A stretch of 64,000 bases of DNA. Source: Eonycteris spelaea (taxonomy: Eukaryota; Chordata; Mammalia; Chiroptera; Pteropodidae). This document shows, piece by piece, positions 46,932-58,319 of the stretch (its first letter is position 1; each line of letters begins with the position of its first letter). The stretch spans positions 5,022,001 through 5,086,000 of the forward strand of contig PUFA01000105.1 of assembly GCA_003508835.1 (NCBI GenBank), read 5' to 3'. Under the pieces are notes generated by a model that saw only the letters and a program-made list of their open reading frames with translations, was not told the DNA's origin and did not search any database. Position numbers and translations under genes: made by a program.

Positions 46932-47190
46932 CCTCAAAGAGGATTTTTTCTTTTTTTTTTTTAGGCGAGGCAACCCTTGATTGACCTCGCGGATTGCAAG
47001 AACCTTGTCAATTTACAATCCCTTATTTTTTTTAAATTTTATTTTGTATGCCTACCGGACCTGGTCTTCCTAGGTGGTCTCCCATCCTCCCATCCAAAAA
47101 CTAACCAGGCATGACTCTGCTTAGCTTCCAAGATCAGATGGGATCAGGCTTGTTCAAGGTGGCATGGCCACAGGCCTCAAAGAGTATTTT
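46932..47190 (-). mobile_element. 5S rRNA-derived SINE with poly(A) and target duplications
   Basis: On the minus strand, 47175 to 47050 is a diverged 5S rRNA sequence. It keeps the 5' 'ggccatgccaccttgaa', the A-box region 'aagctaagcag', the intermediate region and the C-box word 'ggatgggagacc', then ends 'gtaggc'. A small duplication (ggatgggaggatgggag) makes it about 126 bp against the usual ~120. An unrelated tail of about 87 bp follows (47049-46963), then a poly(A) (T run at 46951-46962 on the plus strand). The flanks 46932-46947 and 47175-47190 are a 16-bp direct repeat with one mismatch (cctcaaagag, then k, then atttt). Type 3 pol III promoter elements inside the 5S head explain transcription; L1 machinery explains insertion. 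5S-derived SINEs are described in fruit bats. Confidence 0.88.
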
Positions 47191-47194
47191 GGAT

Positions 47195-47700
47195 TCTTTG
47201 AATGACCAAAAATACATAAAGTCATAATTTATGAAAGATGAACACAATTAGGGAAGAAATGATAGGAAACGGTCATCTTTTTAAAATAATACCTTTTACT
47301 TTAATATACTTTATATTTTACCATGCTAAAAATTTCCAACTCTATAAAAGAGGATAAGAAAAATATCATTAGAAGTTCCTTCTCTATATCTATCCTCATC
47401 TGTTAGTTTCTAGAAGTAATTGTAGTATCTGGCTTTTTCTTCCAAAACTGATATTTAATTTCTAATCAATAATTTAACAATTTTTTATTATATACAAATA
47501 GGATGATACTAGATATGCTATTCTAAAATATGCATTTATTATTTAAAAAACTTTTCATATTAATTGTATTAAATAGCCATCATTTTTTAGGACTATATAT
47601 TACTTTATCTTATAATTGTCTCATAATGTAACTTGAAATCTTGTATCCATGGGGATTTCATTTTTAGTTATATTTTTATTTTATTACTAAGAATCTTACA
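47195..47700. other. No gene recognised
   Basis: Unique AT-rich DNA. Confidence 0.4.
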
Positions 47701-47706
47701 AAGAAT

Positions 47707-47750
47707 GTGTGTGTGTGTGTATGTATATATATATATATATATATTATATA
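47707..47750. repeat. (TG)n(TA)n compound microsatellite
   Basis: TG units pass into TA units. The Tyr/Ile-repeat start of the ORF here is produced by this tract. Confidence 0.95.
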
Positions 47751-47759
47751 TTGTTTATC

Positions 47760-49565
47760 TATTATTTGTATGCAACTATACTTAGTATCCTTAGGAAGTA
47801 TAATTTTATTGCTCTATTTCACACCGCTTATCTTGTATTAATCCCACACTCACCACTAGTCTCAAACGGATTTTTCCCACTGCTATGTGTATATTCAAAA
47901 AGAAATGTCAGACTCTAAAAATACGTTCAACTTAGCTCAATCATGAAGTTCTCCACCAATAGTCTGCTACATGAAATGTTATCTATCCACACTAGTTCTA
48001 GGCTTCAAAGTAGTGGCAATATCTCATAACCAAAATTCATGACGACTGCAAAGAATTTCCTACAAGGAGCAGTTGTCATATTTATTATTTGTTCCACTTG
48101 TCAACCTTTTCTTTTTTTTTTTTTTAGTTCTGAGAACAAACTACAGGACATATTTATTTCCAGACTCGCATGTAAAATAATTAGGTGTCAGTCTAAGCCT
48201 GAGTAAATATAAAATAAAACATCTGTGTTACTATAAACTGGATTTATTCCACAGATCTTCTTTAATTTAATGAAAATCACCTGACAGAATATGTTGAGGA
48301 TCTTTATTAGTAATATAGCTATGACTTATGACACAGCTGCATATAGCTCAATTATAATGGGTGGTACATCCTTTTTGTGATGCTATTTTAACTCTGTGGA
48401 ATTATGCTTTGAATGCCAATGTCGTGATAAAGCTTGCAGGAGAGAATATGACCCTCTCCATCTGTTTCCCTTCTGACCAGACTTGGTTCTTGAAGGTTGC
48501 ATGAATGGTAACGAGAAATCTTCAAAGCAATTAACTTTATAGTCAAATACTGCCTAAAAAGTGGTGGGGGAAAAAAAACTTAAGACCATACAAACTCTTC
48601 CTTCCTCATATTAATTAAGGAACAACATAGATATTTGTTTCTCTGTGCCAATCTTTTATTTTCTTTTTATGTTATGCTCATTTTCATCCTTTTGTACTGC
48701 TGCTGAATTCTGATGAGGCTACAACGTCCAATCCAATCTGTTCAGCTTTCAGGTAATTATTCTGTGTACTTAAACTCTCTTGCCACTGAAATAAGATGAA
48801 CAAAATGCCAGGATGCACAGTGACCATGTGAGCAGCAACAAGGGGTGACTGTCAGTGTTAGTATTTGCCGGCCTGGTAGATGCTGTTTGATAACGTAGTT
48901 GTCAAAGATATTTCTTCAACAGCATTCTTGCCTGGTTAGGATTTGTGTTTTTAAGGCTGAAGTTCTATCATTGCAATACTCTTTTTAATTAATTCTGAAT
49001 TACAGCGATTTCTAATTCGGAGCTCTGAAAGGCCAGTAAGATCAGATACACAGTGAAACATTTAAATCAGAAATTATATCAATAGCCAAATGACTACCTC
49101 AAAATCTAAAAGCAGCAGTAAGTTAAATATTAAGGAAATGGATGGCCAGATTGAAACAATGAGATTACAGAAATAATTTATCATTTATTTTGATTAAGCT
49201 ACAGATTGAGTAGGCATGCACAGAACTTTACAAACAGAAAATTGTTTCCCTCTGATAGCTAGGGAGGTGGAGAAAATAAATTGTTTCTAATTATTATCCT
49301 TTAACATAAAACATAAAATGATTCAGGCACTCTTGCAAAACAAAAATTAAATCTGGCTGTTGATTCAGCTAATGCCACCTACGTTCTATAATGTGTGACT
49401 CAACGCCCAGGCAATGTGACCCAGGGCCATGATGAAATCAGTTTCCTTCATCTGACAAAGAGGACTTCAGTGTTGCATTCCTCCTTGCTGTTAGAACTGT
49501 CTGTCTTCCACTTGACACTGGTCACCCATGGAAACTGTGTTTATGGAATAAACCCTGTACTTTAT
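47760..49565. other. No gene; repeat-poor unique DNA
   Basis: 48300-49320 is a repeat-poor stretch with homeodomain-like TAATTA words (48986-48996, about 49289) and an octamer-like AT context. It may hold conserved non-coding DNA, which one sequence cannot prove. A T15 run lies at about 48110-48125. Confidence 0.35.
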
Positions 49566-49569
49566 AATA

Positions 49570-49715
49570 ATTTGCAAAGTACATGTACTGTCTTATTTAA
49601 CCAATGATCTCACGATCTCTAAAACTATTCACATATTTAAAGATGCCGAGACTATAAAACAGATGTCCCCAAGGTCAAATGAGTGAGCCTTAGAACCAGA
49701 CTTGAACTTGTGGTT
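49570..49715 (-). mobile_element. MIR SINE, antisense
   Basis: 'tttgcaaagtacatgtactg', 'tcttatttaaccaatgatct', 'cccaaggtcaaatgagtgag' and 'agaaccagacttgaacttgt' match MIR in reverse (cf. 'tttacatgtattatctcatt', 'gcccaaggtcacacagctag', 'cagagccaggattcgaaccc'). It covers most of the tRNA-related and core parts. Confidence 0.7.
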
Positions 49716-49719
49716 TCTC

Positions 49720-50315
49720 TCTCCACAGATGATAAACTTGACCCCGCTCCCCAGGAGACACACAGATCCTTCTATAACACTGTAGCATGCAATCCTTTCA
49801 ACAACTGAAAAATAATACATAAGTGATGATCTTCTTAGCGCAAATTTACTGCCAGGATTTTTCTCTCCTGAGACTCACTTTCACTTCATAACTCAAGAAT
49901 ATATAAATAAATTGGTTGTGTACCAGAGTCTGACACTTACATGTAAACTACAGGTTATTTTCTGATAATACATTGTCCAGAACAATCCCTCTGAGGATTT
50001 TTAACGTTCTCATAGTAATTCTGCCTTTGTATACAGTCAAGTGAAATTAAAAAACAAAACAAAACAGTAGGTCTTGATTCAATTTTCATAATAGCGCCCT
50101 TGAGAAATGTATCCTAGTGCCTTCAATGTCCTGAAAATGCAGATGAAAGCATGCCATTTCAGTTAAGTGTTCCCTATTGGATGTTTTTTTTTCTAACTTC
50201 CTATTTTGACAGTGGCAATATTACTCTCCCATTTTACTAGTCTCGAAAACTTTATAATCTTTAATCTTTAATTTCTCCCTGTCCGATACAACTTAATCAG
50301 ATATCATTTTCTACT
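49720..50315. other. No gene recognised
   Basis: Unique sequence with a short (AAAAC)n at about 50050-50066. Confidence 0.4.
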
Positions 50316-50317
50316 GA

Positions 50318-50500
50318 GAAAATTCACTTTGCCACTTACTTTTCGTTTGACTTTGGGCAAGTCAAATTCGCGCTTCAGTTTCGTTGGTGGTTAAATGAAC
50401 ATAATAGAAGTACACATCTCATATGGCTCACGGAAGCATAAAATGAGTTACTATTTCTTATGTGTATAGCCTTTCACACAATATCTGATGTATGTTAAGC
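50318..50500 (+). mobile_element. MIR SINE, sense
   Basis: 'cactttgccacttacttttc', 'gtttgactttgggcaagtca', 'cttcagtttcgttggtggtt' and 'tgagttactatttcttatgt' follow MIR in sense (cf. 'ctctgccacttactagctgt', 'gaccttgggcaagtcactta', 'cctcagtttcctcatctgta'). A solid match over about 150 bp. Confidence 0.8.
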
Positions 50501-50865
50501 AATATATGAGATTGGCAATCTTAGCCAACTGCACAAACTCTCTGAAGCCGTGTTCTGAAATTATATAATTTCCCAGTCACATTATGCTCTATTTCCTAAC
50601 TGCCAAACCGATCCTGTCAGTATTTTCTAAAGGATGTCATCATTAGATGACATCATCTGTTACCACACCTTTTCTCAAAACTGATCTTTATTTATAATGT
50701 CTGCCTCTAGACTTGAGAATGACTTCTAGTACTAGTAATCAGACACTTAAGGACACAGCTCAAATTTCCCACCCTTCCAAAGTAATTTTAGGCCTTTTCT
50801 CACAGAGAAATTTCATCAAACTCTAAACCCATAGGAATTAGTACTTAATTTTTAAGATTTTTGTA

Positions 50866-50936
50866 AGGGTAAAATGATATGAAGAGCTTAGTCCAGTGCC
50901 TGATAAAAACAGTAATAGTTCAATAAATGTCAAAAA
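50866..50936 (+). mobile_element. MIR 3' fragment, sense
   Basis: 'ggtaaaatgatatgaagagc', 'ttagtccagtgcctgataaa' and 'agttcaataaatgtca' fit the MIR 3' end (cf. 'cttagcacagtgcctggcac', 'gctcaataaatgt'). Confidence 0.65.
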
Positions 50937-50939
50937 TTA

Positions 50940-51615
50940 TACATAACTATATTAAATATGACATATGGTATCATTATTTATTATACATACTACCAATTGA
51001 CTGCCATGCAGTTTTTTGAAAATGTTTTTCTAGATTACCTTTAAAAACATATAAACATGTGAATTTCATGCCCATGTTCATCTTGTTTTCTCAATTCCAC
51101 TGTAGATTATTTTGTAGATAAATATTATGTCCTCAAAATTTACACATATATGCCAAATTATGATAAAATATTATAATGGTACCTTTACCCACTGAGTTCA
51201 CTTTAAAAATATGAAATACATGTCATTTCCTAAACATAATAACATGGAGTTTTGAAAATGAAAGTCGCAACATTTTATAAGAAGGTGTTGCCAGAGAAAA
51301 TAAACAGCCTTTGGATTCAGCCTAAGATAAAAATGAAAGAGTTATCATTCACAACATATTAGCCATGTGTTCATTATTCCTGTCAATGACTTTTAACAAC
51401 TGTGGGACTAAAATTACAGTTGCTGGAAAGTAACCAGGCTTATTCCGTTGGCCTGGGAACCATGAATTCCTAAGTAATGGTAGGCTTGGCCTCGGTCCTC
51501 TATTCAAGCAAATCAACAGGTGAAAGAGGACATGAAGGCTATATTTAAAAACTCAATGAAAAATTGGATGAGGAAAAGTATTAAACAAAGCCACGACTAC
51601 CTGAGTCTAGGTATG
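50940..51615. other. No gene recognised
   Basis: Unique AT-rich DNA. Confidence 0.4.
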
Positions 51616-51619
51616 GGTG

Positions 51620-51620
<1 letters not shown>

Positions 51621-51666
<46 letters not shown>
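51621..51666. repeat. (TG)n microsatellite
   Basis: A pure run of 23 TG units. Confidence 0.97.
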
Positions 51667-51667
<1 letters not shown>

Positions 51668-51669
51668 TC

Positions 51670-53390
51670 TCTAACTCATAGGTTTGAATAGACATATAAA
51701 CCTTTGGCTTCCTAAGAAACGGTCGTCAGTTGACAGAAGACATTTCTTCCACACATTACCATATTTAAATGTCAAACGTGTGTGAAACCAAAATTGGTAG
51801 ACATTCTCATTTTTACAAATTCTTGATGTTTAGAAAGTTTTATTCATAGAAGGATCCGTAGAAAGAGAGACTACATTTTTGAGGCCTTTTTTCTCCCATC
51901 AAATCTGGTTGATGGCAGGGAGTGTGTGTAGCTCCTGCATATATGCAAAACATTTGCTGACAAACTCACTCCCCCATTCAACAGTTTTAATGACAAAACT
52001 CTACTAAGAGAGCAAGGCTATTCTGAAACCATCTAATGCATCCATGCATTGTTTATTTTGCTATTGTCTTTAATGCCTAAGGATGGCATTTGTTAATTTT
52101 TAATACTTGAACTCCCTCACAGAAAGAGAAATTAATAAAACAGTGGTTTGTGATGATACTTTTGTGTCATTTGCTGCCCTCGTTACAGGTCAATAGTCAA
52201 CCTTCTCATCTTTCATAGTAGTACATGTTCCACCGTAAAGGGAAATAATATATTCTTAGGTATTAAACAATAATTGCATTAATGTGTATTTACTTTCTAG
52301 TTTCCCTTTGGGCTATTAAACCACATAGAATGATTTATGCTACATGTAAACCAGATTTGTTTAAAATCTGACGTCCCATACTTTTCAGAATCAGTAATAC
52401 TACAATAGAAAAATATTAGCAATGAAGTACGGTGTAAGGAAAATGTCAGAAATGTTCATTAAAACTCTTTGTATACACTGTCAAAATCCTATATTAGAGA
52501 TAATAGAAAAGAAAGGAATATTCTAAAGCACACATAAGAAATTGAAGATAAAGTAAATATAATTAACTCTAAGTTCTTCAAAATAATGAAGAAATACAGA
52601 GGCATGAATAAATTTAAAATGTAAATAATAAAATAACTTTCCTAATTATTTTAATTTGAATTCAAAATGCATGCAAGGATTTCTTACATACATATATTAA
52701 TGATTATACTTTGCCCGGTCATATTAAGTTAATATTTGGATTGTTTATAGTAATCTAGAATTATATTGGTTGATAAGAAAAATTAAATATAAAATGTTAC
52801 ATATTAAATATCTACAGATGAATCAGCTTTGACTGTTCTATGCATAATTCGGGCCAAAGCAAAAATTTGACTTTACTCAATGTATACAGGGCTACAATAA
52901 AGTATTTTAAATATTTAAAATTAAAGTGGTATTCAAATATTTCATTTGGGAAAATAAAATCTAGGGGTAAATTGATAAAAGTAATAATTTTTTAATAAAT
53001 TATATATTAAAATATATCTGGGTAAACCTAAATAAACCTCTACGTGACCAGAGTGTACACTGTAGTAAGTCAATCATCTAGTGCACCATCAGGAAGTCTA
53101 GAAAGGGGAGCCCCAAACTTAGTACCGTATATCCACCATTGGCCAAGCTCTAACTTGGGGTTCTTAGTAGCTCTAAAGAACTGGTTATTATAAGACGATG
53201 ACAGCATTAGATTTTGTGATCAGCTACTAAATGCCACTTTTTCTGAATGTGTATTACCACAGACTAATTTAAAATAAAATTTTCTCCATTTCTGGATGAA
53301 GGGTTTCTCGATATTGAAAGATTACGACAAAATCAATCTTGAGCATAGAACGTGCTGTTTAGACAAGGCATTATCACATTTTACTGGACT
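51670..53390. other. No gene recognised
   Basis: Unique AT-rich DNA with no ORF of note. 52500-53020 is especially A/T-rich. Confidence 0.4.
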
Positions 53391-53394
53391 TAGA

Positions 53395-53540
53395 TGTTTG
53401 TGGGGCTATGTCCCTGCTGAATTCTAAGTGTTGAAAGTTGAAAGACAGATTTTTTTCATTGTTCTCTCTGTAGCCACTCAATCTAGTAGAGGCCCTGGTG
53501 TCTGATAATCACTTACTAAGTATTTCTTGAATAAACCCAT
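53395..53540 (+). mobile_element. Possible L2/MIR 3' tail
   Basis: 'ctctgtagccactcaatcta' and 'cttactaagtatttcttgaa' followed by 'taaac' loosely fit the L2 3' end in sense. Weak. Confidence 0.35.
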
Positions 53541-53859
53541 TAGTCTCTTCTTTCCCTTGCAGAATTAAAGTATATCATATTTTGTAAGCAATATCACATT
53601 CGAATTTAGTAAACATCAAGTTCAAATTGTGATTTTTTGAAGAATAAGAATTGCATAGCTAAAGCTTGTATCGCTATATGATGGAACAGCATCACCTTTT
53701 ACTTTTCCCACCTTCTTTGTATTTTTTAATTATGAGTATATTCAATCAAAATCTACTCTAGAGAAAGTGTTTAGTCCAAGAGTTATTTAATCTTGAAGCC
53801 CGTACATTCTTAAAACTGGCACTTGGCATGGGTATAGTACGAGCAGATGTTCATGAGAG

Positions 53860-54180
53860 TTCCAGGGCAGGACAGACACTTTAAAGATGTTAGTGACTCA
53901 GCGCACTGAATCTGCAGGCCGCTGCCAGAAAGCTGAAAGATTCTACGGTCTTTCTGTGTATTGCTGTTTTCGGCAATAAAATTTGCATTTTAATCTGCAG
54001 GGATGTTCACATCTTTTTGCCAGCTAGTCTCAGCATCCTGTCCAGAATCATCAAGCTGAAGCATGATGGCCTCGACAAATATTTTCATTTCACTTAGCAA
54101 ATATGTCTTCCATCACTGAAAAGTTAACGCCTCCATAACTAGAACTTGTATTACTTCGGAGGATCTAAAACTTCATTTAA
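53860..54180. promoter_or_regulatory. Candidate conserved non-coding block
   Basis: Repeat-free and of balanced composition in an AT-rich area, with retained CpGs ('gactcagcgcactgaatctg', 'ctgttttcggcaataaaatt'), an AP-1-like 'tgactcag' word at about 53892 and the octamer 'atttgcat' at about 53981. Function is inferred from composition only. Confidence 0.2.
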
Positions 54181-54184
54181 ACAA

Positions 54185-56610
54185 ACAAAAGTGATTTCGT
54201 AAGGAATTATACTGCCATAACAGATCAACAGTTTGAATAAGGGAACGGTCACAGGAGTCTCCACAGCATCTGGAGCACATAGAATTCGAAGTGCTCAAAG
54301 GGGAAAACGTTGTCCTTAGTTATGCTTGCTCACTTTAGTGGAAATTACACATGCATATCAGAGTAGAAGCAGTTCCTGCTCAACTTACTGAAAATTCTAA
54401 TTAGAGAGAGCCACACAATGCTCATCCAATTACACCTATGGACTTTCTAAAACTACTTATGTAAGCAGAAATATAAATTAACATGGGTTGCCCAAAAAAA
54501 ATACAAAAAGATATCACGACATTAAAAGAAAAACTAGCTATTAAATCACTAATACTTTTAGTTGCTGGAGGGATATTTAAAATGAAATTAAAAAGGGAAC
54601 AAAATGTTTTCTGCTTCATTTTCTCAAAAGAAAAAAAGAAACATTGTATAAATGCTTTTTAAGAATATCCCCAGAGATGCTTGGCAAAATGTTCCCAAGG
54701 AAGCTATTCTAAATTCCAGAAATTTGTCGAAGATATCCTTTTACTTTCTGATATTTAGATTAAAAAAAAATGACAAATTGCACAAAATGTAAACTTGAAA
54801 CTTTATAGTGAAGAATAGTATTGTATTATATGGTCATTGACTTCACACAGTTAAGTGGCAATCTTTGTTCACGCACAACACCAAATTGTAGAAATAGAAA
54901 TTTTACAGTCTCCCATGGTTCATCCTCAGAAAAAGACAAGGAAAAAAATGGTGAAAATTAAAAAGAGATAGATGATAGATTACCAATGTCTATTTTAGTA
55001 AAGCCTAATTGTATCTACTTTTATAATCATTTTTCTAATTTAAATCTTGATCACTTTTTCCTTTCTATACACCTTTCCCATGATTTCCTTTACACTGTTG
55101 TGTATCGACCTTTTTAACAATATCAGATGATGATGATCTTAAGAGTGAATGTAATGATTATAATATCACATTTTTAAATCCCATATCCTAGTGTGTGGTA
55201 CAGTTTATACAGTTCCTATAATTTTTAGTATAAAATTCTATTACTTCTATATGTTCAAAATATATGAAACATAAAAATTTCCCAATTGTGACATACACAT
55301 TAAAAATGTGTATCAAGCAAATATGCATGGTCTTATATTTCCAGAATTTTCAAAAGAAAAAGTAAAAGATAATAAACAGTGTGATTTGCAAGATAATCCT
55401 TCCTCTAGTGTAAAGACTTTCTTAAGTAAAAAGTTAAGGTGATGGTATTAAAATGATACAATTAATTCTTCTTTGAAATATCGATCTATACATAAGGAAT
55501 CTAGAGTTCTCAAAAGTAACAAGCAAAAAATAAAATTATTTTAAGATGAAAGAATCAAGAGGACAGTTTTTGGAATTAGATTATGACTAATTCTCCATCA
55601 AGACTCATTTAATGTAGTTAGAAAGAACTTTTTCAGCAGCCGGAAAATTACTAAAAATTATGTGCCAGATTTGATTATGACACAAATGACAAATTATATC
55701 CAACCGTCACATTTTAGTTACATAACATTATTTCATTTAAAATTTTCTGACTGATTAATATTCTTCATTTATGTGGGATCTACATTTTGTATATTTTGCT
55801 GCTAATAACTTATACAGATAATGCATTTTGAAGCTTATATTTCATAGTTATTCTTATATTGTATGTTCTATAATGTTTGTTATTTTGAAAACATTTTTAA
55901 TATTCAGTAAATGTTAAACTTCAACATACTAATGTTAATACTGGTAATTCAATATTAGTGCTGTTATTTTGTTCTGGCAATTTGATAATTTAATAAAAAT
56001 GATAATAGGAAAGAATAACAGAGAAGATGAAAAACAAACAAGAAGGCAAGATTGAATATCATTTTATATTTTTATATCATTTTAGAATTTTCAAAGCACT
56101 TTTACAAATAATTTCTTGATAACCAATTCCAAACCAAATTATTTAATCTAATTTACCTCAGCAATCTTCTGGCAGGGTCATTCATTAACCTCCATATCAT
56201 TGGAAATAATGTTTATTAAAAGACCTGACTTCCCCTATTAGATTGACAATTCTATTCCTTCCAACTCTCTGTTTCCTTTATTGTCAATTGATATATTTAT
56301 TTACAATATTCTTATTTGGTCCTTTGTACTTATAAACTGATGGTCAACCATTTTATACCTGTGTGTGTAGAGGAAATATAGCAGTGATGACCAATAAATT
56401 ATACTATCAATCTGTTGAACTATTATAAAACCCAAACGGACACCAATATAAAATGGGTCACTAAGAACCAAGCAGGGTTCTTAAAGTAGAATCTATTATT
56501 TCATCTAAATGTTTAGTGATAGACTCTCAGGAATACCTAATATAGGTGCTCAACTCTGATGCTGAAGCTAAAAGTACTTCACTACCTCACCAAAACACCC
56601 AGAGCTGGAG
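54185..56610. other. No gene recognised
   Basis: AT-rich unique DNA. A possible antisense MIR trace near 56075-56165 is too weak to call. Confidence 0.4.
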
Positions 56611-56616
56611 GTAAGT

Positions 56617-56705
56617 AGTAGCTGGGAAAAGAGAGACAGACAGGAGAAAAAGAGAGGAAGGAAAGGTAGAAGACGAAATGACAAAGTGGAGAAGGAAGAA
56701 AAGAA
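56617..56705. repeat. Purine-rich (GA)-type low-complexity tract
   Basis: Nearly 90 bp of G/A-rich sequence on the plus strand, irregular. The minus-strand ORF opposite is Ser/Leu/Phe-rich because of it. Confidence 0.8.
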
Positions 56706-57113
56706 TTTAAAACACTCTAAAGGTCTCATCTGGAGATGAGGAGCAAGAGAAAACAAGTACCCCATATTCAGAGGGATACAGCTTCCTGGGAGGTAATGCG
56801 CGCAGACTATCAGGGAGGAAAGAGTCGCTGCTCTGTTTCCATATTAAAGGAACAGGAGTCTCAGACTGCGAACAACAGTAACATGAACATTTTACCAATA
56901 ACAAGGCAACAGGCAGAAGGAAATGACATCCATTCAGGGCATCTTACGCATCACATGAAAGAAATACTGCCAATTTACACACTGTTCTCAAAATAAAAAG
57001 ACTAATTTTTCTACTAAAAGGAAAACACTGTCAGATTAAGCTTAAAGAATAACTCCAGCTCTGACATTACAGGAAACATCTTAAACGATGTGATGAAGAA
57101 AGGTTGGCCACGA

Positions 57114-57490
57114 GGAACGTGGCCTTACGTGTTCCTTCCGTGGCTCGGCCCGGATCCCACCCATTCTACCCCCTCCCGGAGCAGCGGTGACTGGGAACTA
57201 TTTCCCACCCCCTCCTGCGATAGAGTCCTGCCGTCCTGCAGCTTCTGAGAAGGAGGTGGAGAGGCACAGACCTGAGACGTGGGGCCAGCGCCATCGCCCT
57301 GCAGCAGAGATGTCTGGCAAACGAACAATACCCTTAGCACGTGCGGCTGCCGCCGTGAATTCCAGTCTGCACACCAGAGCGCCAAGTCGCAGAGGTGCCA
57401 GTGGACGCAGCGGCAGGTGCCCGGATTCCGGATTCCGGGTCAGATAACCCTGGAAACAACGTCCTTGTGGTCATTCTTGACGCCCCCTCG
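57114..57490. promoter_or_regulatory. CpG island-like block
   Basis: Hand counts for 57121-57480 (360 bp): C 117, G 104, so G+C is about 61%, with 24 CpG. Observed/expected is about 0.71, which passes the classical island thresholds (over 200 bp, over 50% G+C, ratio over 0.6), against roughly one-third G+C around it. It holds Sp1/KLF-type C-rich words ('ccaccccctcctg', 'taccccctcccgg'), a CACGTG-like 'cacgtgcgg' and a direct repeat of 'ggattcc'. ORFs of 86 codons on both strands reflect the base composition. It could be an unannotated promoter or first exon, an orphan island, or a young GC-rich insertion. No TATA box or firm splice site is seen. Confidence 0.5.
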
Positions 57491-57537
57491 CCCAGCCCCT
57501 TCCATCATGTTAATCACCAAATTCCTTGAAATAGCAA
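57449..57537 (+). mobile_element. Possible L2 fragment at the island edge
   Basis: 'ttgtggtcattcttgacgcc', 'ccctcgcccagccccttcca' and 'gttaatcaccaaattccttg' resemble an L2 ORF2 block (cf. 'gggagtcattcttgactcct', 'ccaatccatcaccaaatcct'). If right, the island ends in or overlaps an old L2. Confidence 0.4.
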
Positions 57538-57539
57538 CA

Positions 57540-58055
57540 GTGGTCTTCTGAAGCATTGCACTCCGATAGGTACGACGAGAAAAGAGATCAGAAAAATTCA
57601 AGTGAAAGGAAAGCAGTCGTAAAGAATTAAACAGGATAAAGAGCTATCTTATATCACGAAATTTGTATACCATTACACAAAGTATGGAATGCAAGACTAT
57701 AAGAACATGATACCTGCCTCACTTCCAAAATCTGTACAATTGTGTCATATTTTCAGGAGCTTTTCCTAGCTACATAGCGACAGAAAATGTGTTTTAACCT
57801 TTCTAGTCACTGCTATAGCAGGGGAGGATAAAACTGATGGGCTGACTGTCAGAGAAACAAACGCCTAACACATATGTAGGTATGCTCCTTACACCGAATA
57901 TTTTATCACTTAATTATAAGCTAATATCATATAGCTAATTTCATTTTGAACATGTTCTATTTCAGTAGAGCAATTTAAAGTGTAATAGAATATGCTTACA
58001 TATATACATATTTTTTAGCATGTTATTTTATTCTGTTATTAGTTTCAAGTATACA
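57540..58055. other. No gene recognised
   Basis: Unique AT-rich DNA. A few CpGs persist to about 57590, and 'tagg' then 'tacgacg' at about 57567-57577 is donor-like but unsupported. Confidence 0.35.
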
Positions 58056-58059
58056 GTCC

Positions 58060-58312
58060 ATGTTCATGGCAGTGCTATTCATAATAGGCAAGATAGAGAA
58101 GCAACCTAAATTCTCATCGACAGACGACTGGATAAAGAAGTTATGGTTCAAATATACAATGGAATATTACTCAGCCATAAAAAAATGAAATCCTACCATT
58201 TGCAACAACATGGATGGACTAGAGGTTATTATGCTGAGTGAAATAAGTCAGAGAAAGACAAATTCTATATATTTCACTTATATGCAAATTCTAAGAAACA
58301 AAAAGAACAAAC
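58060..58312 (+). mobile_element. LINE-1 3' fragment, sense
   Basis: 'gttcatggcagtgctattca', 'taataggcaagatagagaag', 'caatggaatattactcagcc', 'caacaacatggatggactag', 'gctgagtgaaataagtcaga' and 'tcacttatatgcaaattcta' are the L1 3' region in correct order. This is the best-preserved L1 piece in the window and therefore the youngest visible; the wording is that of L1s in bats, carnivores and horses. Confidence 0.85.
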
Positions 58313-58319
58313 TAATATA

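Noticed and set aside
47050..47175. Functional 5S rRNA gene
   Set aside because: It has many substitutions, a small duplication, a non-5S 3' extension, poly(A) and target duplications, so it is a retroposed SINE and not a 5S gene.
57125..57447. Opposed 86-codon ORFs in the CpG island as coding exons
   Set aside because: GC-rich DNA lacks stop codons by composition; both strands are open and neither translation has a recognisable domain.
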